The translations under genes were made by a program, and so were the position numbers. A stretch of 64,000 nucleotides of DNA from CAKZQX01 sp034436755. GTDB lineage: Bacteria > Chloroflexota > Chloroflexia > Chloroflexales > Chloroflexaceae. The notes beneath the pieces were generated by a model, which saw nothing but the letters and a program-made list of their open reading frames with translations, did no database searches and was not told the DNA's origin. Below, one piece after another: positions 37,529 through 46,630 of the stretch (within the stretch, counting starts at the first letter, position 1; every line of letters begins with the position of its first letter). The stretch spans positions 1 to 64,000 of the forward strand of contig DAOTVB010000174.1 of NCBI GenBank assembly GCA_034436755.1, given 5' to 3'.

Positions 37529-37927
37529 TCAATCGCGTTGCCACCACCGCACCCGCACCAGGGAATATTCAGCTATAACTCCAATACCGACGCCCACGGT
37601 ATAGCAAACCAGATCACTCCAGAGAAAGCCCGATCCGAGCAACAGCCGTCCCGGCAGCGTCTGGCGCAACGCAACGATCCAGGGAGCCTGATAAATCTGG
37701 CTAAACTCAATCAAAAAAGCTGCAACCAGCGTGATCAGAGCCACCCGGGTGGTAGCCGCTTGCGGCAGCAATACCCCGACCAGCAGGAAGACCAGCAGCG
37801 CCCAGAGGGTATCGCCGCCATAGGTAGCGATCAGGGCCGGCCGGGGCAGCGCCTCCGCCCGGGATGCCAGACCCAGAATTACCACGACTATTCCGGCTGC
37901 CAGGTAGATCAGGCGTGCGCGTTTCAT
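37529..37927 (-). CDS. DUF2809 family small membrane protein
   Basis: About 132 residues with four hydrophobic helices, the family signature YGGDTLWALLVFLLVG and a conserved IEFSQ segment. DUF2809 is related in pattern to VanZ-like proteins; no function is established. Its ATG lies two bases past the stop of the nucleoside deoxyribosyltransferase gene (TGATCATG), with GGGGAG just upstream, so the two are co-translated. Confidence 0.8.
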   Translation of the reverse strand: MKRARLIYLAAGIVVVILGLASRAEALPRPALIATYGGDTLWALLVFLLVGVLLPQAATTRVALITLVAAFLIEFSQIYQAPWIVALRQTLPGRLLLGSGFLWSDLVCYTVGVGIGVIAEYSLVRVRWWQRD

Positions 37928-37929
37928 GA

Positions 37930-38361
37930 TCACTCCCCTGATTCCGACGGGGAAGCTACGCCCCAGGCGGCAACCAGCCCCAACATCTCCTCAATCGTGC
38001 GGGCAAGCTGCTGCCCTTCACCACAGATACCCCAGATCATATTGTTCATCGTGCGCATATCGTCGGTGAGGCCAACGCAGGGTTTCCCCTGCGCATACAT
38101 ATACCCCAGCTCGGCGCTGGTCCCCGAGTCATGGTCCGCGCCGGTCAGCAGCGCCACACACCCATCGCAGGCATCCAGCGCGGCCAGGTCAGCGCGGAAG
38201 AGCCGGGACTGGTCGGCGGGCGTACGGCTATCCAGCAGCCCCGCATCCCGCTGGGGCAGAAAGGTGCGATACCCGGCGGCTTCCAATGCAGCCGCAATGC
38301 GTTCCAGGTACCAGCGTTCATGCGTATTGAACAACGGCCCCGCAATGTAGATGAAGGTCAT
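37930..38361 (-). CDS. nucleoside 2-deoxyribosyltransferase family protein
   Basis: About 143 residues. The N-terminal FIYIAGPLFN strand-loop is the family signature. GADHDSGTSAELGYMYAQGKP carries the catalytic Glu that forms the deoxyribosyl-enzyme intermediate. These enzymes swap bases on 2'-deoxynucleosides in salvage, and some family members act on modified nucleotides. I start at the ATG at 38361; a longer frame to 38391 lacks a ribosome site. It is coupled to the downstream DUF2809 gene. Confidence 0.85.
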   Translation of the reverse strand: MTFIYIAGPLFNTHERWYLERIAAALEAAGYRTFLPQRDAGLLDSRTPADQSRLFRADLAALDACDGCVALLTGADHDSGTSAELGYMYAQGKPCVGLTDDMRTMNNMIWGICGEGQQLARTIEEMLGLVAAWGVASPSESGE

Positions 38362-38559
38362 GATCTTGCTCAGTCTAGCGGATGACACCACATGCTATTC
38401 TAATAGCACTAATATCTTTATTCCTGATGCCTTCGTTCATGCGTACTAATCTACTGGAGATTATACCTGATTTTGACGCATCCTATGTACAGAGCGCTAT
38501 CTGCGGCAAGAGTAGCAGCAGTAGCCAGTAGCCTGCTCCATGCATTGGCCGCTCAGACG

Positions 38560-39342
38560 CTATCCTGACGGTGACCATGCCGCAACCTGCTCACCCACCC
38601 AGCGCGCTTCGGCCTGTGTCAGGCGCGGTGGCGGCACCGGCCGGGTGTAATCGATCTCCTCATCATAGCGGCCCTCGGCGTAAACTTCCGTAAACAGCGC
38701 CTGCAGATCCAGCAGATAGTCGGGGAAAGTGCCGGTCAGGGGCACGCGGATCACCGGCAATGGACGGTAGATATCGAAAAACCAGACTTCAAAGGGCGCA
38801 CCAATCTGTGCGCGGTGCAGCAGCGCATAGTAGTGGCCCTCGCCCGTCAGCACCTTTGGGCGCTCACCGCCACGCAGCAGATCAATCTCAACCCAGTGAG
38901 TATCGGACGCAAAGGCATTGGTCCGTTTGCGCAGGAACGCCTCGCGCATACTGCTACCGGGAGCTTTGTTTGTAGGGGAGAGCAGTTCAATTGTTGTGAC
39001 TACCTGACGACTCTGTCGGTCAATAATCTTGAGGGAGCGCTCGTGAATTTCAAGGGGATAGTCGGGCGCGATCAACGTGGCGGGGGTAGCTTCACGGGCA
39101 GCACCGGGGCTGGTGGAAACATCCTGACGCTGCACAATGTAGGTATCGGGGACAATTGTCTGCTGCACCGCCGCGTGCGCATCAACAATATAAACCTGGA
39201 GATCGGTGCGCACCAGGAAATGCGGTGCCAGCATCTGCGAGAGCTGGCGGTTCATGGCGCTGATACAGCGGCTATGTACATCCGCCCACAACGCGGGATC
39301 TTCGAGAAACGGGTCCATCCCGGGAAAGGGTGAACGGCCCAC
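38560..39342 (-). CDS. DUF4058 family protein
   Basis: A 260-residue protein that begins MGRSPFPGMDPFLEDPALW, the N-terminal hallmark of DUF4058, with the LLSPTNK segment and an HWVEIDLLRGG motif in the middle. The central fold resembles the restriction-endonuclease-like Uma2 group in pattern (E-x-LLSPxNK), but no activity is established. A GTG start follows AGGAGG by five bases. It appears monocistronic. Confidence 0.85.
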   Translation of the reverse strand: MGRSPFPGMDPFLEDPALWADVHSRCISAMNRQLSQMLAPHFLVRTDLQVYIVDAHAAVQQTIVPDTYIVQRQDVSTSPGAAREATPATLIAPDYPLEIHERSLKIIDRQSRQVVTTIELLSPTNKAPGSSMREAFLRKRTNAFASDTHWVEIDLLRGGERPKVLTGEGHYYALLHRAQIGAPFEVWFFDIYRPLPVIRVPLTGTFPDYLLDLQALFTEVYAEGRYDEEIDYTRPVPPPRLTQAEARWVGEQVAAWSPSG

Positions 39343-39753
39343 AGGTTCCTCCTGCGGTCAGCGATAGACTGACCAGGCTTACTTTTGCATAGTGCCCCTG
39401 GAAGCGGTATAGCATTCTGATCATGGTACCACTGGTAGCACTCGAGCGTCAATCAATGGCTCTGTTTTATGTTAAGTTAAATATGAGGCTCCCGTTGCGG
39501 GCACGGACGGCGCGAGTGTACTACCCGCCCGTCCGTCGCCCAATGTGATAGTAGTCAAAATGGTACAATCGCTATGCTATAATCAAGTTGCGCAGACGTT
39601 CAATATTACAGAGAAAGAACAGACAAACATAGGAAAAAGAACAAATCAGTGGTCCGATAGCACCGCACCTGATGCACATTATTCCGGGTTCCCGTGCTGA
39701 AACCGGCAATGGTGCTATGACAATAAACAGAACATAGAAGAAAGGAATTCGCA
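39343..39753. other. divergent spacer with palindrome and promoter
   Basis: The spacer contains a 12-bp imperfect palindrome at 39499-39541 (GGGCACGGACGG with CCGTCCGTCGCCC). TGC-TATAAT (39578-39583) is an extended -10 reading toward the STAND cluster. The rest, AGAACA-rich around 39615-39645, holds no gene. Confidence 0.5.
39575..39583 (+). promoter_or_regulatory. extended -10 promoter of the STAND cluster
   Basis: TGC-TATAAT sits about 170 bases before the first gene of the 39.7-46.6 kb cluster. A weak AGTCAA lies near the -35 position. No other promoter of similar quality was seen before the NB-ARC or TPR genes, which are closely spaced. Confidence 0.5.
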
Positions 39754-40677
39754 ATGGATACGCTAACCTTCGCCGTCATCCTTGTTGGTGCCCTGGTAGT
39801 TGTTGGCATGCTCTTCGTCTTTCGTCACCGGATCAAAGCCACCGTCAACCGGGAGGGCTTCTCAATCAGTGGCACAAACCCCGAAAAACCAACTGATGGT
39901 GCCCGTATCAGCGGGTCGGAAAGCCGTAGCGGGGGCGCGCAAGCTACTGATACTACCGGTGCCGGCGCATCAATTGATACCACCCGGATCGAGCGAGATC
40001 TGGTAGCATCTAGTTCTCCCGCACCGACCGCAGCCACCCCACCCGGAGCACAAATCCCGGACGTGAGCAACGCAACGGTGGAGGGATCTACAGCAGGCAA
40101 CAATACGCTGGCTACCAGCGGCCCGGGTGCGGTCGGCGTGGGTGGCGATGCGAACGCACCGATTACCACCGGCAGCGGCAACCGCGTGACCAGTACCGGC
40201 GACATCCGCGACAACCGCGGCCAGGTCGCAGTCGGCTCGAACATTGCGCAGGCTGACGACAAGAGCAGCGCCCACGTCGATAGCTCACGGTCAGTCTTTG
40301 ACCAGCGCGGGCAGCGTGTTGGTGGTAGTCAGTACAATTCCGCGCGTGATATGAACATCGGTCGGGAGCAACAGGAGCCACGCCGCCAGTTGAGTGACCG
40401 CCGGTTGGTACAGGCGGTGCAGACTGCTCTGGAGCAGCATGATCTGGATGAACTGCTATTCAACCTGGGCAGCCATACCAACCTCGCGGTTGACACCAAT
40501 ACGCTGGGCACGGATGCAGCGACGCAGGCCCGTAATCTGGTAACGCTGTGTCGTTCAAAAAACCAGCGGGCCGCGCTGGTGGCCGGTCTGCGTGATTTTG
40601 AGGATGGCTTACTCGGTACCTCCGCGGAAGAAGAAGATGCGTGGCTGGCATGGGCGCAGGAACGAGACAATCAGTAA
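39754..40677 (+). CDS. membrane-anchored conflict-system protein: tag motif plus effector-associated domain
   Basis: A 307-residue protein. An N-terminal helix (4-23) is followed by a low-complexity Gly/Ser/Thr/Asn stretch (40-175) with repeated GxGNxxxTSGPGAVGVGGDAN-like units. The tag VFDQRGQRVGGSQYNSARDM lies at about 181-200. A C-terminal alpha-helical domain (213-290: LVQAVQTALEQHDLDELLFN...LVTLCR) matches the pattern of effector-associated domains (EADs) described for NTP-dependent bacterial conflict systems. EADs are death-domain-like adaptors that pair a sensor ATPase with its effector. The tag also occurs in the two following genes, so these products probably assemble at the membrane. 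Partner choice is inferred. Confidence 0.7.
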   Translation: MDTLTFAVILVGALVVVGMLFVFRHRIKATVNREGFSISGTNPEKPTDGARISGSESRSGGAQATDTTGAGASIDTTRIERDLVASSSPAPTAATPPGAQIPDVSNATVEGSTAGNNTLATSGPGAVGVGGDANAPITTGSGNRVTSTGDIRDNRGQVAVGSNIAQADDKSSAHVDSSRSVFDQRGQRVGGSQYNSARDMNIGREQQEPRRQLSDRRLVQAVQTALEQHDLDELLFNLGSHTNLAVDTNTLGTDAATQARNLVTLCRSKNQRAALVAGLRDFEDGLLGTSAEEEDAWLAWAQERDNQ

Positions 40678-40689
40678 GCCGAGGCAATC

Positions 40690-41031
40690 ATGACCGATCA
40701 GCACGGCAACCCGAAGCAATCGACGTTTGACCAGCGGTGGCAGCGGGTTGGCACGCACTGCTGTTCATTACCGGCTCCAGCGGCAGTGGCAAGTCCTCGT
40801 TTGTGCAGGCGGGTCTGATTCCGGCCCTGGAGCAGCACTATCAGCGGCGACACCAGACCGTGCGCCATGCGGTGTTCCGTCCTTTCGTGGAAATCCCGCG
40901 CCTGCCGCATCGCCAATCGCAACCTCACCGCGGCGGAGTGGCGGCGCTACCTCGGCGACCGCCCTTATGAGCAGACCTGTCCCGACCTGCCACCGCACCC
41001 CAGTGCGGTCGAGGCGGGAGCTATCGAATGA
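40690..41031 (+). pseudogene. collapsed nSTAND1 ATPase gene (tag, P-loop and C-terminal tail only)
   Basis: Three pieces of one gene lie in three frames. The ATG at 40690 starts a tag copy (QSTFDQRWQRVG). About 55 bases on, the frame changes into LLFITGSSGSGKSSFVQAGL, the Walker A of nSTAND1 ATPases with AGLIPAL following. The last third reads RIANRNLTAAEWRRYLGDRP...TCPDLPPHPS, the standard C-terminal end of large STAND-WD40 proteins, ending in TGA. All of the ATPase core and propeller are deleted. It shows that a full sensor once stood between its neighbours. Confidence 0.82.
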
Positions 41032-41043
41032 GCGGAGAAACCA

Positions 41044-42195
41044 ATGACAGACCAACCTCACAACCAGGAACGTTCCACATTTGACCAGTCCGGTCAAACC
41101 GTACAGGGCAATCAGTACAACGCCGCAGGTGATATTACGATTAACAACCTGCCGCCGCCGCCATCCCCAGGCAGCGCGCCACTACGGCCCTCGCTCGTGA
41201 TTGGGCGTGACAACGACCTGCGCCTGCTCAAGCAGCGGGTCGGCATCGGCGAGGATGCTCCTGCCGCGATGAATGTACTCACCGCAATGCGCGGCTGGCC
41301 GGGTGTCGGCAAAACGACTCTGGCGGCTACACTGGCACACGACCCGGATATCCGCGAACGGTTTCCTGATGGTGTGCTGTGGGCCTCGCTTGGCCAGCAG
41401 CCGAGCCTGTTCGGTGAATTGGCCGCGTGGGGACGGGCGCTGGGTGTGCCTGACCTGAACCAGGCCCGCACGATTGATGAAGCTTCATCGTTGCTGCGCG
41501 GGCTGCTGCATGATAAACGCAAGCTATTGATTGTAGATGATGCCTGGCAGTCGGAGCATATTGTGCCATTCAACATTGGCGGCAGCGGCTGTGCCCTGCT
41601 CGTCACCACACGCCTGCCGGAGGTGGCCCGCGCGATTGCCCCCACGCCCAACGATGTGTACATCCTGGGCGTACTCAGCGAGGCTGATGCGCTGGAACTG
41701 CTGCGCACACTGGCCCCGACCGTTGTCGCTGAGAACGAAGAGACAAGCCGGGAACTCGTCAACGACCTGGAAGGGCTGCCGCTGGCGCTTCAGGTGGCGG
41801 GGCGACTGCTGCATACCGAGGCCGGCTATGGTTTTGGCGTGACTGATTTGCTGCGTGATATTCGGGAGGGAGCCGCGCTGATTGCAGCCGATGCCCCAGC
41901 GGATCGCGCCGATGTCGCTAATGAAACAACCCCATCGGTGGCCGCGCTGCTGGCCTTGAGCACGAACCGGCTGAATGAGGAGACGCTTGAGCGCTTCGCC
42001 TATCTGGGCGCGTTTGCCCCAAAACCGGCAACATTTGATGCTGAGGCGATGAAATCAGTCTGGCTGGCTGATGATCCAAAGCCGACGATCCGCACACTGG
42101 TTGATCGTGGCCTGCTGGAGCCGTCAAGCCAGAATCGCTTCTGGATGCACGCGATCCTGGTGAAGCACGCGCAGTCGTTTTTGACGGAGGAGTGA
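41044..42195 (+). CDS. NB-ARC ATPase with N-terminal tag, lacking its own repeats
   Basis: A 383-residue STAND ATPase. Residues 11-35 carry the tag STFDQSGQTVQGNQYNAAGD. The NB-ARC domain follows: Walker A GWPGVGKTT (Lys90), Walker B LLIVDDAW (Asp165/166), sensor LLVTTR (185-190), GLPLA (244-248), and a winged-helix at about 300-380 with MHAILVKHA near the MHD position. Typical bacterial NB-ARC proteins continue into TPR or WD40 sensors; this one stops, and a TPR protein is encoded immediately after with only six bases between. It should be an ATP-dependent switch whose sensor is a separate chain. Effector identity is unknown, possibly via the tag. Confidence 0.85.
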   Translation: MTDQPHNQERSTFDQSGQTVQGNQYNAAGDITINNLPPPPSPGSAPLRPSLVIGRDNDLRLLKQRVGIGEDAPAAMNVLTAMRGWPGVGKTTLAATLAHDPDIRERFPDGVLWASLGQQPSLFGELAAWGRALGVPDLNQARTIDEASSLLRGLLHDKRKLLIVDDAWQSEHIVPFNIGGSGCALLVTTRLPEVARAIAPTPNDVYILGVLSEADALELLRTLAPTVVAENEETSRELVNDLEGLPLALQVAGRLLHTEAGYGFGVTDLLRDIREGAALIAADAPADRADVANETTPSVAALLALSTNRLNEETLERFAYLGAFAPKPATFDAEAMKSVWLADDPKPTIRTLVDRGLLEPSSQNRFWMHAILVKHAQSFLTEE

Positions 42196-42200
42196 GCGAG

Positions 42201-43937
42201 ATGGCGTCTATGCCAGGAGCAAAGCTGCGGCTTGCGATGCACTATTTATCTCACTTACAGGACGCTGAACGCGTGTATCGTGCGGGACAGGATATTCTTC
42301 AAAGCTTTTATCAGGGTGACTGGGGACAAATAAGTCCCCTCTATGAATGGATGGCAGCACACCGCAACACTCGCTCGGCATTTCTTGAACTTTGCAGTGA
42401 TTATCCTGCGCATACCCCGAATATACTAAATGCACTCCAAACTCCAGACGAACGGATTCAGTGGCTTGAGATTGCGCATGAGGCTGCGCACCACCTTGGA
42501 AGATTTGACGAGCGGGTGGCGCATTTGGGTAATCTGGCATTGACGAGCCGGAATGCCGGGCGACCGAAGCAAGACATTTTGCTGTTTGAGAACCTGTATG
42601 AAATCATCAAGGGACAAAATGATATCGAAGAAGCCAATGTACTCTGCCTTCTTGGAGAATGTTACCGCGTAGTTGGACGGTACACGGAAGCACTTGATGT
42701 CCTCACACGTGCCCTTTCGGTTTCGCGAGGACAGCCCTATCAACTCAAAGCATTAACCTATCACAACCTTGGTGTCACATTTTTGAATATTGGTGACATC
42801 CAGCGCTGCATTGAGCATCACACCATAGAGAAGCATATTGCTGAGGAGTCACGCGATCAGGCAGGCATTGCCAGAGCCAACTTGTCACTCGGAATTGCCT
42901 ATGCCGAACGTTTAGAAATCCAGGCAGCATTGGCATGCTATGACCAGGCATTGCGTGGAACAGAAGATAAAGCATTGGAAAACAGCACAGAATCAGCATT
43001 GGCCTATCTCTATCGTGTGAACCAGCACGTTTCCGGTGTCGAACTTGTTCGTGGTGTATTTACGGAAAAATGGCAGGAGTTCACACGTATTCCCTTTTTC
43101 GGTAATCAAGGTGTTGCCCAGGCAATGATTGGGAAATATGAAAATGCGCTCATCTCATTCGCGGAAGCGCAGCGCATTGCCCATAATGCTGGACATAAAC
43201 GCTTTGAAGCCGTCTGGCTTTATAATACCGGAACGGTATACCATGCGCTTGGACAGTACGACCACGCACGCGCGTGTTACGAGGAGAGTTTCCATATTGC
43301 CCAGGAAATTAATGCGCCGCGAGCGGTGGCGTTTGCTCAAGCAGGTCTTGGCAGAACATATCTGGCACTGGCATATCTTGACCCGATCAATCACAACATT
43401 CGACTTGACGAATTACGCGCAGCCGTTCATTTCGCCACAAAAATTAATAATCCCAGGGATCATCAGGATTGGAGCATAACCCTTGCCGAGGCGTATATGC
43501 ACGCTGGCCAGTTAACTGAGGCCCAACGGGTCATCGATGGTATTCTCCACTACGACATTGCTCGCAATCAACATCGAACGTTTGTCGTGCAAGGATTAAT
43601 CTGGTTGCTCGGTGGTGCAGAACCAGATGATGTGCGTACTATCCTTGAGTCAAGCCTCCGTGTCGCAGATGGACTCTCCAAGAAAACGCCAGAACTGGTC
43701 ACCGTTCACTACACCCGTGGTTTAGTCTTTGCCGGCCTTGCTATGCTGTCTAAGGGTAACTCACGGGCAATGTACACTTCACAGTCTCAGGCCGCCTATA
43801 CATATGCGCGTCACATATCCGATGCACCGGGTGTTATCAATGATGCCCGGCAATTGCTCGATGCACTCCAACCATTAGACGCGGATAACGCGCGCGCTCC
43901 TATACGTGCAGTGTTACACGTACAGAGGAACCATTAG
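42201..43937 (+). CDS. TPR protein, likely detached sensor of the NB-ARC ATPase
   Basis: About 578 residues, almost all helical repeats of 40 residues (LTYHNLGVTFLNIGDIQRC, LYNTGTVYHALGQYDHARAC). The N-terminal 100 residues (KLRLAMHYLSHL...YQGDWGQISPLYEWM) resemble the segment that joins NB-ARC to TPRs in single-chain proteins. I start at the ATG at 42201 with GGAGG ten bases upstream; a GTG at 42192 would overlap the NB-ARC stop. Codon use is noticeably AT-richer than that of the genes before 42 kb, which suggests a separate origin. Confidence 0.8.
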   Translation: MASMPGAKLRLAMHYLSHLQDAERVYRAGQDILQSFYQGDWGQISPLYEWMAAHRNTRSAFLELCSDYPAHTPNILNALQTPDERIQWLEIAHEAAHHLGRFDERVAHLGNLALTSRNAGRPKQDILLFENLYEIIKGQNDIEEANVLCLLGECYRVVGRYTEALDVLTRALSVSRGQPYQLKALTYHNLGVTFLNIGDIQRCIEHHTIEKHIAEESRDQAGIARANLSLGIAYAERLEIQAALACYDQALRGTEDKALENSTESALAYLYRVNQHVSGVELVRGVFTEKWQEFTRIPFFGNQGVAQAMIGKYENALISFAEAQRIAHNAGHKRFEAVWLYNTGTVYHALGQYDHARACYEESFHIAQEINAPRAVAFAQAGLGRTYLALAYLDPINHNIRLDELRAAVHFATKINNPRDHQDWSITLAEAYMHAGQLTEAQRVIDGILHYDIARNQHRTFVVQGLIWLLGGAEPDDVRTILESSLRVADGLSKKTPELVTVHYTRGLVFAGLAMLSKGNSRAMYTSQSQAAYTYARHISDAPGVINDARQLLDALQPLDADNARAPIRAVLHVQRNH

Positions 43938-43941
43938 AGCA

Positions 43942-45183
43942 ATGACAATGCCCACTTACCACACTGCCAGACTCCGCCACGCTCGTCACTTTGCGGATGC
44001 CGCTGATCATGCAGAGCAATTATTCCGCAATGGCAATCAAACTGATGGACTGGCCCGGTTTGATCAGGATCGTGGGCAGATTGACGCCGCGTGGCACTGG
44101 CTTGTCCAACAGCCACCCACGCCCGCAACAGACGACCTGTTGCTAGACTATGCCAATGCCACCGCGTCACTTGGCGAACTGCGCTACCGTACCCGCGAGG
44201 AGCGTATTCCCCAGTTAGAAGTGCAGATTGCGGCAGCACAACGGCAGGGACGACTGTATGCAGAAGGGGCAGCGCTGGGAAATCTCGCGCTGGCCTATGC
44301 GTATCTGGGCGAGTATGAGCGGGCTATCGCCGTCTACACCCAGCGCATTACGCTCGCACAGGCTACTGGCGATCGACGGGGTGAAGGTGCAGCGCTCGGT
44401 AATTTAGGGAATGCATACAAAGACCAGGGTAATTATCAGCAAGCTCTGACATACCACCAGCAAGCCCTGCATATCACCCGCGAACTGGGAAACCGGCGCG
44501 GTGAAGGAGCGCAACTGGGGAACATTGCCAACATCTACATCTCTTTGGGCGACTATAATCAGGCGATTGCTTATCTGGAACAGCATGTTGCATTGGCACG
44601 AGAAGTTGGCGATCACCAGGGAGAAGCAATTGCTCTCGGCAACCTGTGCTTTGCATACCGCAGTTGCCGCGATTATCAACAGGCCATTACGTATGGGCTG
44701 CAGGCGCTCGATGCCACACGTCTCATCGGAGACCGCCGCACCGAAGGGAATACACTAATCAATCTCGGCAGCGCCTACAGCGCCCTGGGTGACTATCAAC
44801 AAGCAGTATCGTGCTTCGAGCAGCAGACTGCAATCGCCTCTGAACTTGGCGACCAGCGCGGGGCAAGCGCGGCATTCGGCAACCTCGGGATTATTTACAA
44901 ACGACTGGGCGCTATTGCTCAGGCGATTGCGAACTACGAACAGGCCCTGGCGATAGACCAGGCCATTGGCGATCATCTGAGCCAGGCCCTCGATAGCTGG
45001 AACCTGGGACTGTTGTACGAACAGCAGGGCGATCCGGCACGCGCCATCGCGTTGATGCAGATCTGTGTGGATTTTGAACGCAAAGCTGGTCACGCTGATG
45101 CGGAAAAGGATGCCCAGCGCGTGGAATGGCTCCGGCAACGTCTTGAAACAGAGAATGAGCACATATCGAAGCAGGGTCGTTAA
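43942..45183 (+). CDS. TPR protein, paralogue 2
   Basis: About 413 residues. An N-terminal helical domain (ARLRHARHFADAADHAEQLF, then FDQDRGQIDAAWHWL) is followed by a conserved GELRYRTREERIPQLE linker and about seven TPRs with EGAALGNLALAYAYLGEYER-type units. The N-terminal domain matches the one at 45214 closely. It starts four bases after the previous stop, so co-translation is likely. The repeats probably recognise a protein or peptide ligand. No enzymatic domain is seen. Confidence 0.8.
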   Translation: MTMPTYHTARLRHARHFADAADHAEQLFRNGNQTDGLARFDQDRGQIDAAWHWLVQQPPTPATDDLLLDYANATASLGELRYRTREERIPQLEVQIAAAQRQGRLYAEGAALGNLALAYAYLGEYERAIAVYTQRITLAQATGDRRGEGAALGNLGNAYKDQGNYQQALTYHQQALHITRELGNRRGEGAQLGNIANIYISLGDYNQAIAYLEQHVALAREVGDHQGEAIALGNLCFAYRSCRDYQQAITYGLQALDATRLIGDRRTEGNTLINLGSAYSALGDYQQAVSCFEQQTAIASELGDQRGASAAFGNLGIIYKRLGAIAQAIANYEQALAIDQAIGDHLSQALDSWNLGLLYEQQGDPARAIALMQICVDFERKAGHADAEKDAQRVEWLRQRLETENEHISKQGR

Positions 45184-45213
45184 GTAGATAACACACTCCT
45201 GGAGGAATGTACT

Positions 45214-46560
45214 GTGCCTTCCCAGTATGAAGCCCGACTGCGCCACGCCCAGCACTACATGCAAATTGCCGATCGGTCCAGTTCGTTGTACAACGAAGGT
45301 GGCGAACAGGTCATGGCAGGTTTGAACCTCTTTGATCAGGAACGTACGCAGATTGATTGTGGATGGGATTGGGCGCGTCAGCAAGCCAGTACAGGTGACG
45401 ATATGATTGATCACCTGCTGGTAGAATACGCCGATATCACGGTGTATATTGGCGAACTACGCTATCATGCACGCCTTGAACGCATCCCGCAACTTGAAGC
45501 GCAACTGGCAGCAGCACGGCGATTGGGGTATACCAGTATAGAAGGCAATGCGTTGGGAAACCTGGGACTGGCCTATGCCAGGATCGGCAATATACACCAG
45601 GCTGTTACCTGCCACGAACAGCGGTTAGCTATTGCGCGCCAACTTGGTGATCAGCGCGGCGAAGGCAATGCTCTTGGGAATCTAGGACTGGCCTACTATG
45701 CTCTTGGCAAAACTCAGGAGGCGATTGATCACTATAACCAGGCTCTGTCTATCGCACAGCAGACAGATGATCCGCGGAGCGCAGCAATTGCTTTCGGCAA
45801 TTTGGGACTGGCTTACACTGCCATGGGTCAAGTCAGGCAGGGCATTGCTTACCAAAAACAGGCTTTGAGGATTGTACGTGAGTTGGGTCATCGTACTATG
45901 GAAGGTTCAACTGTTGGGAATATCGGTTTAGCGTATCAACGGATTGGTGACCCGGCGCGGGCAGTACCTTATCACGAGCAACATTTAACTATTGCCCGGG
46001 AACTTGGGGATCAACGTGGTGAAGGGCTCGCTCTGGGTAATCTTGGTAATGCCTATGCCAGTTTAGGTGAGACACAGCGCGCGCTTGAGGCATATGCCCA
46101 ACAACTGGTTATCATGCAAAACAGTGGCAATCGTAGCGGGGAAAGCATTGCGTTAAATAATATGGGATTAGCATATCATCAACTGAATAATCTTTCACAG
46201 GCGATTACTTGCCATGAACAGGCTCTGCTCATTAATCGTGATATTGGCAATCGCCGGGCGGAAGGAAAAAACCTGAATAACCTTGCGAATGTCTATGCAG
46301 AATTGGGAGAAACCGAAAAAGCCATCACATATTATGAGCAACGCCTGGCTGTAGCTCAGGAAATTGGCGACCAGAGCGGCGCAATGATCACCCGGTGGAA
46401 TCTTGGAGACGAACTGGTGAAACAGGGACATCTGGAACAAGGCATCACATTTATGCAATCCTATGTGGCGTATCTTCGGGAGATGGGATATCGCCACACC
46501 GACCAGTATGCTGCATATGTTGAAGACCTACAGCAGCAATTGCAAACAGGCAGGCCGTAA
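45214..46560 (+). CDS. TPR protein, paralogue 3
   Basis: A 448-residue close relative of the preceding gene: YEARLRHAQHYMQIAD, FDQERTQIDCGWDWA, GELRYHARLERIPQLEAQL, then about eight TPRs with near-identical LGNLGLAYxxxG cores. A GTG start follows GGAGGAATG. Together the three TPR genes look like a tandem expansion in which the sensor part of a STAND system was multiplied while the ATPase stayed single. DNA of this gene is visibly lower in GC than the flanking aconitase gene. Confidence 0.8.
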   Translation: MPSQYEARLRHAQHYMQIADRSSSLYNEGGEQVMAGLNLFDQERTQIDCGWDWARQQASTGDDMIDHLLVEYADITVYIGELRYHARLERIPQLEAQLAAARRLGYTSIEGNALGNLGLAYARIGNIHQAVTCHEQRLAIARQLGDQRGEGNALGNLGLAYYALGKTQEAIDHYNQALSIAQQTDDPRSAAIAFGNLGLAYTAMGQVRQGIAYQKQALRIVRELGHRTMEGSTVGNIGLAYQRIGDPARAVPYHEQHLTIARELGDQRGEGLALGNLGNAYASLGETQRALEAYAQQLVIMQNSGNRSGESIALNNMGLAYHQLNNLSQAITCHEQALLINRDIGNRRAEGKNLNNLANVYAELGETEKAITYYEQRLAVAQEIGDQSGAMITRWNLGDELVKQGHLEQGITFMQSYVAYLREMGYRHTDQYAAYVEDLQQQLQTGRP

Positions 46561-46621
46561 CTGCCATCACAATGATGCACGGTTCTTAAGACTCCCCCCT
46601 GCCATCCCCACTACCCGAACG

Positions 46622-46630
46622 TGTTATAAT
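46622..46630 (+). promoter_or_regulatory. extended -10 promoter of aconitase
   Basis: TGT-TATAAT (hexamer 46625-46630) precedes the aconitase gene, leaving a leader of about 175 bases. Within the leader, CCTGAC-AAC-GTCAGG (about 46672) is a small palindrome and CCTGTCAGGC recurs near 46776; a regulatory role is possible but unproven. Confidence 0.5.

Noticed and set aside
37538..38350. A 270-codon plus-strand frame over the DUF2809 and deoxyribosyltransferase genes.
   Set aside because: Ser/Gln/Arg-rich, no domain, and directly opposite two genes with clear family motifs and coupled starts.
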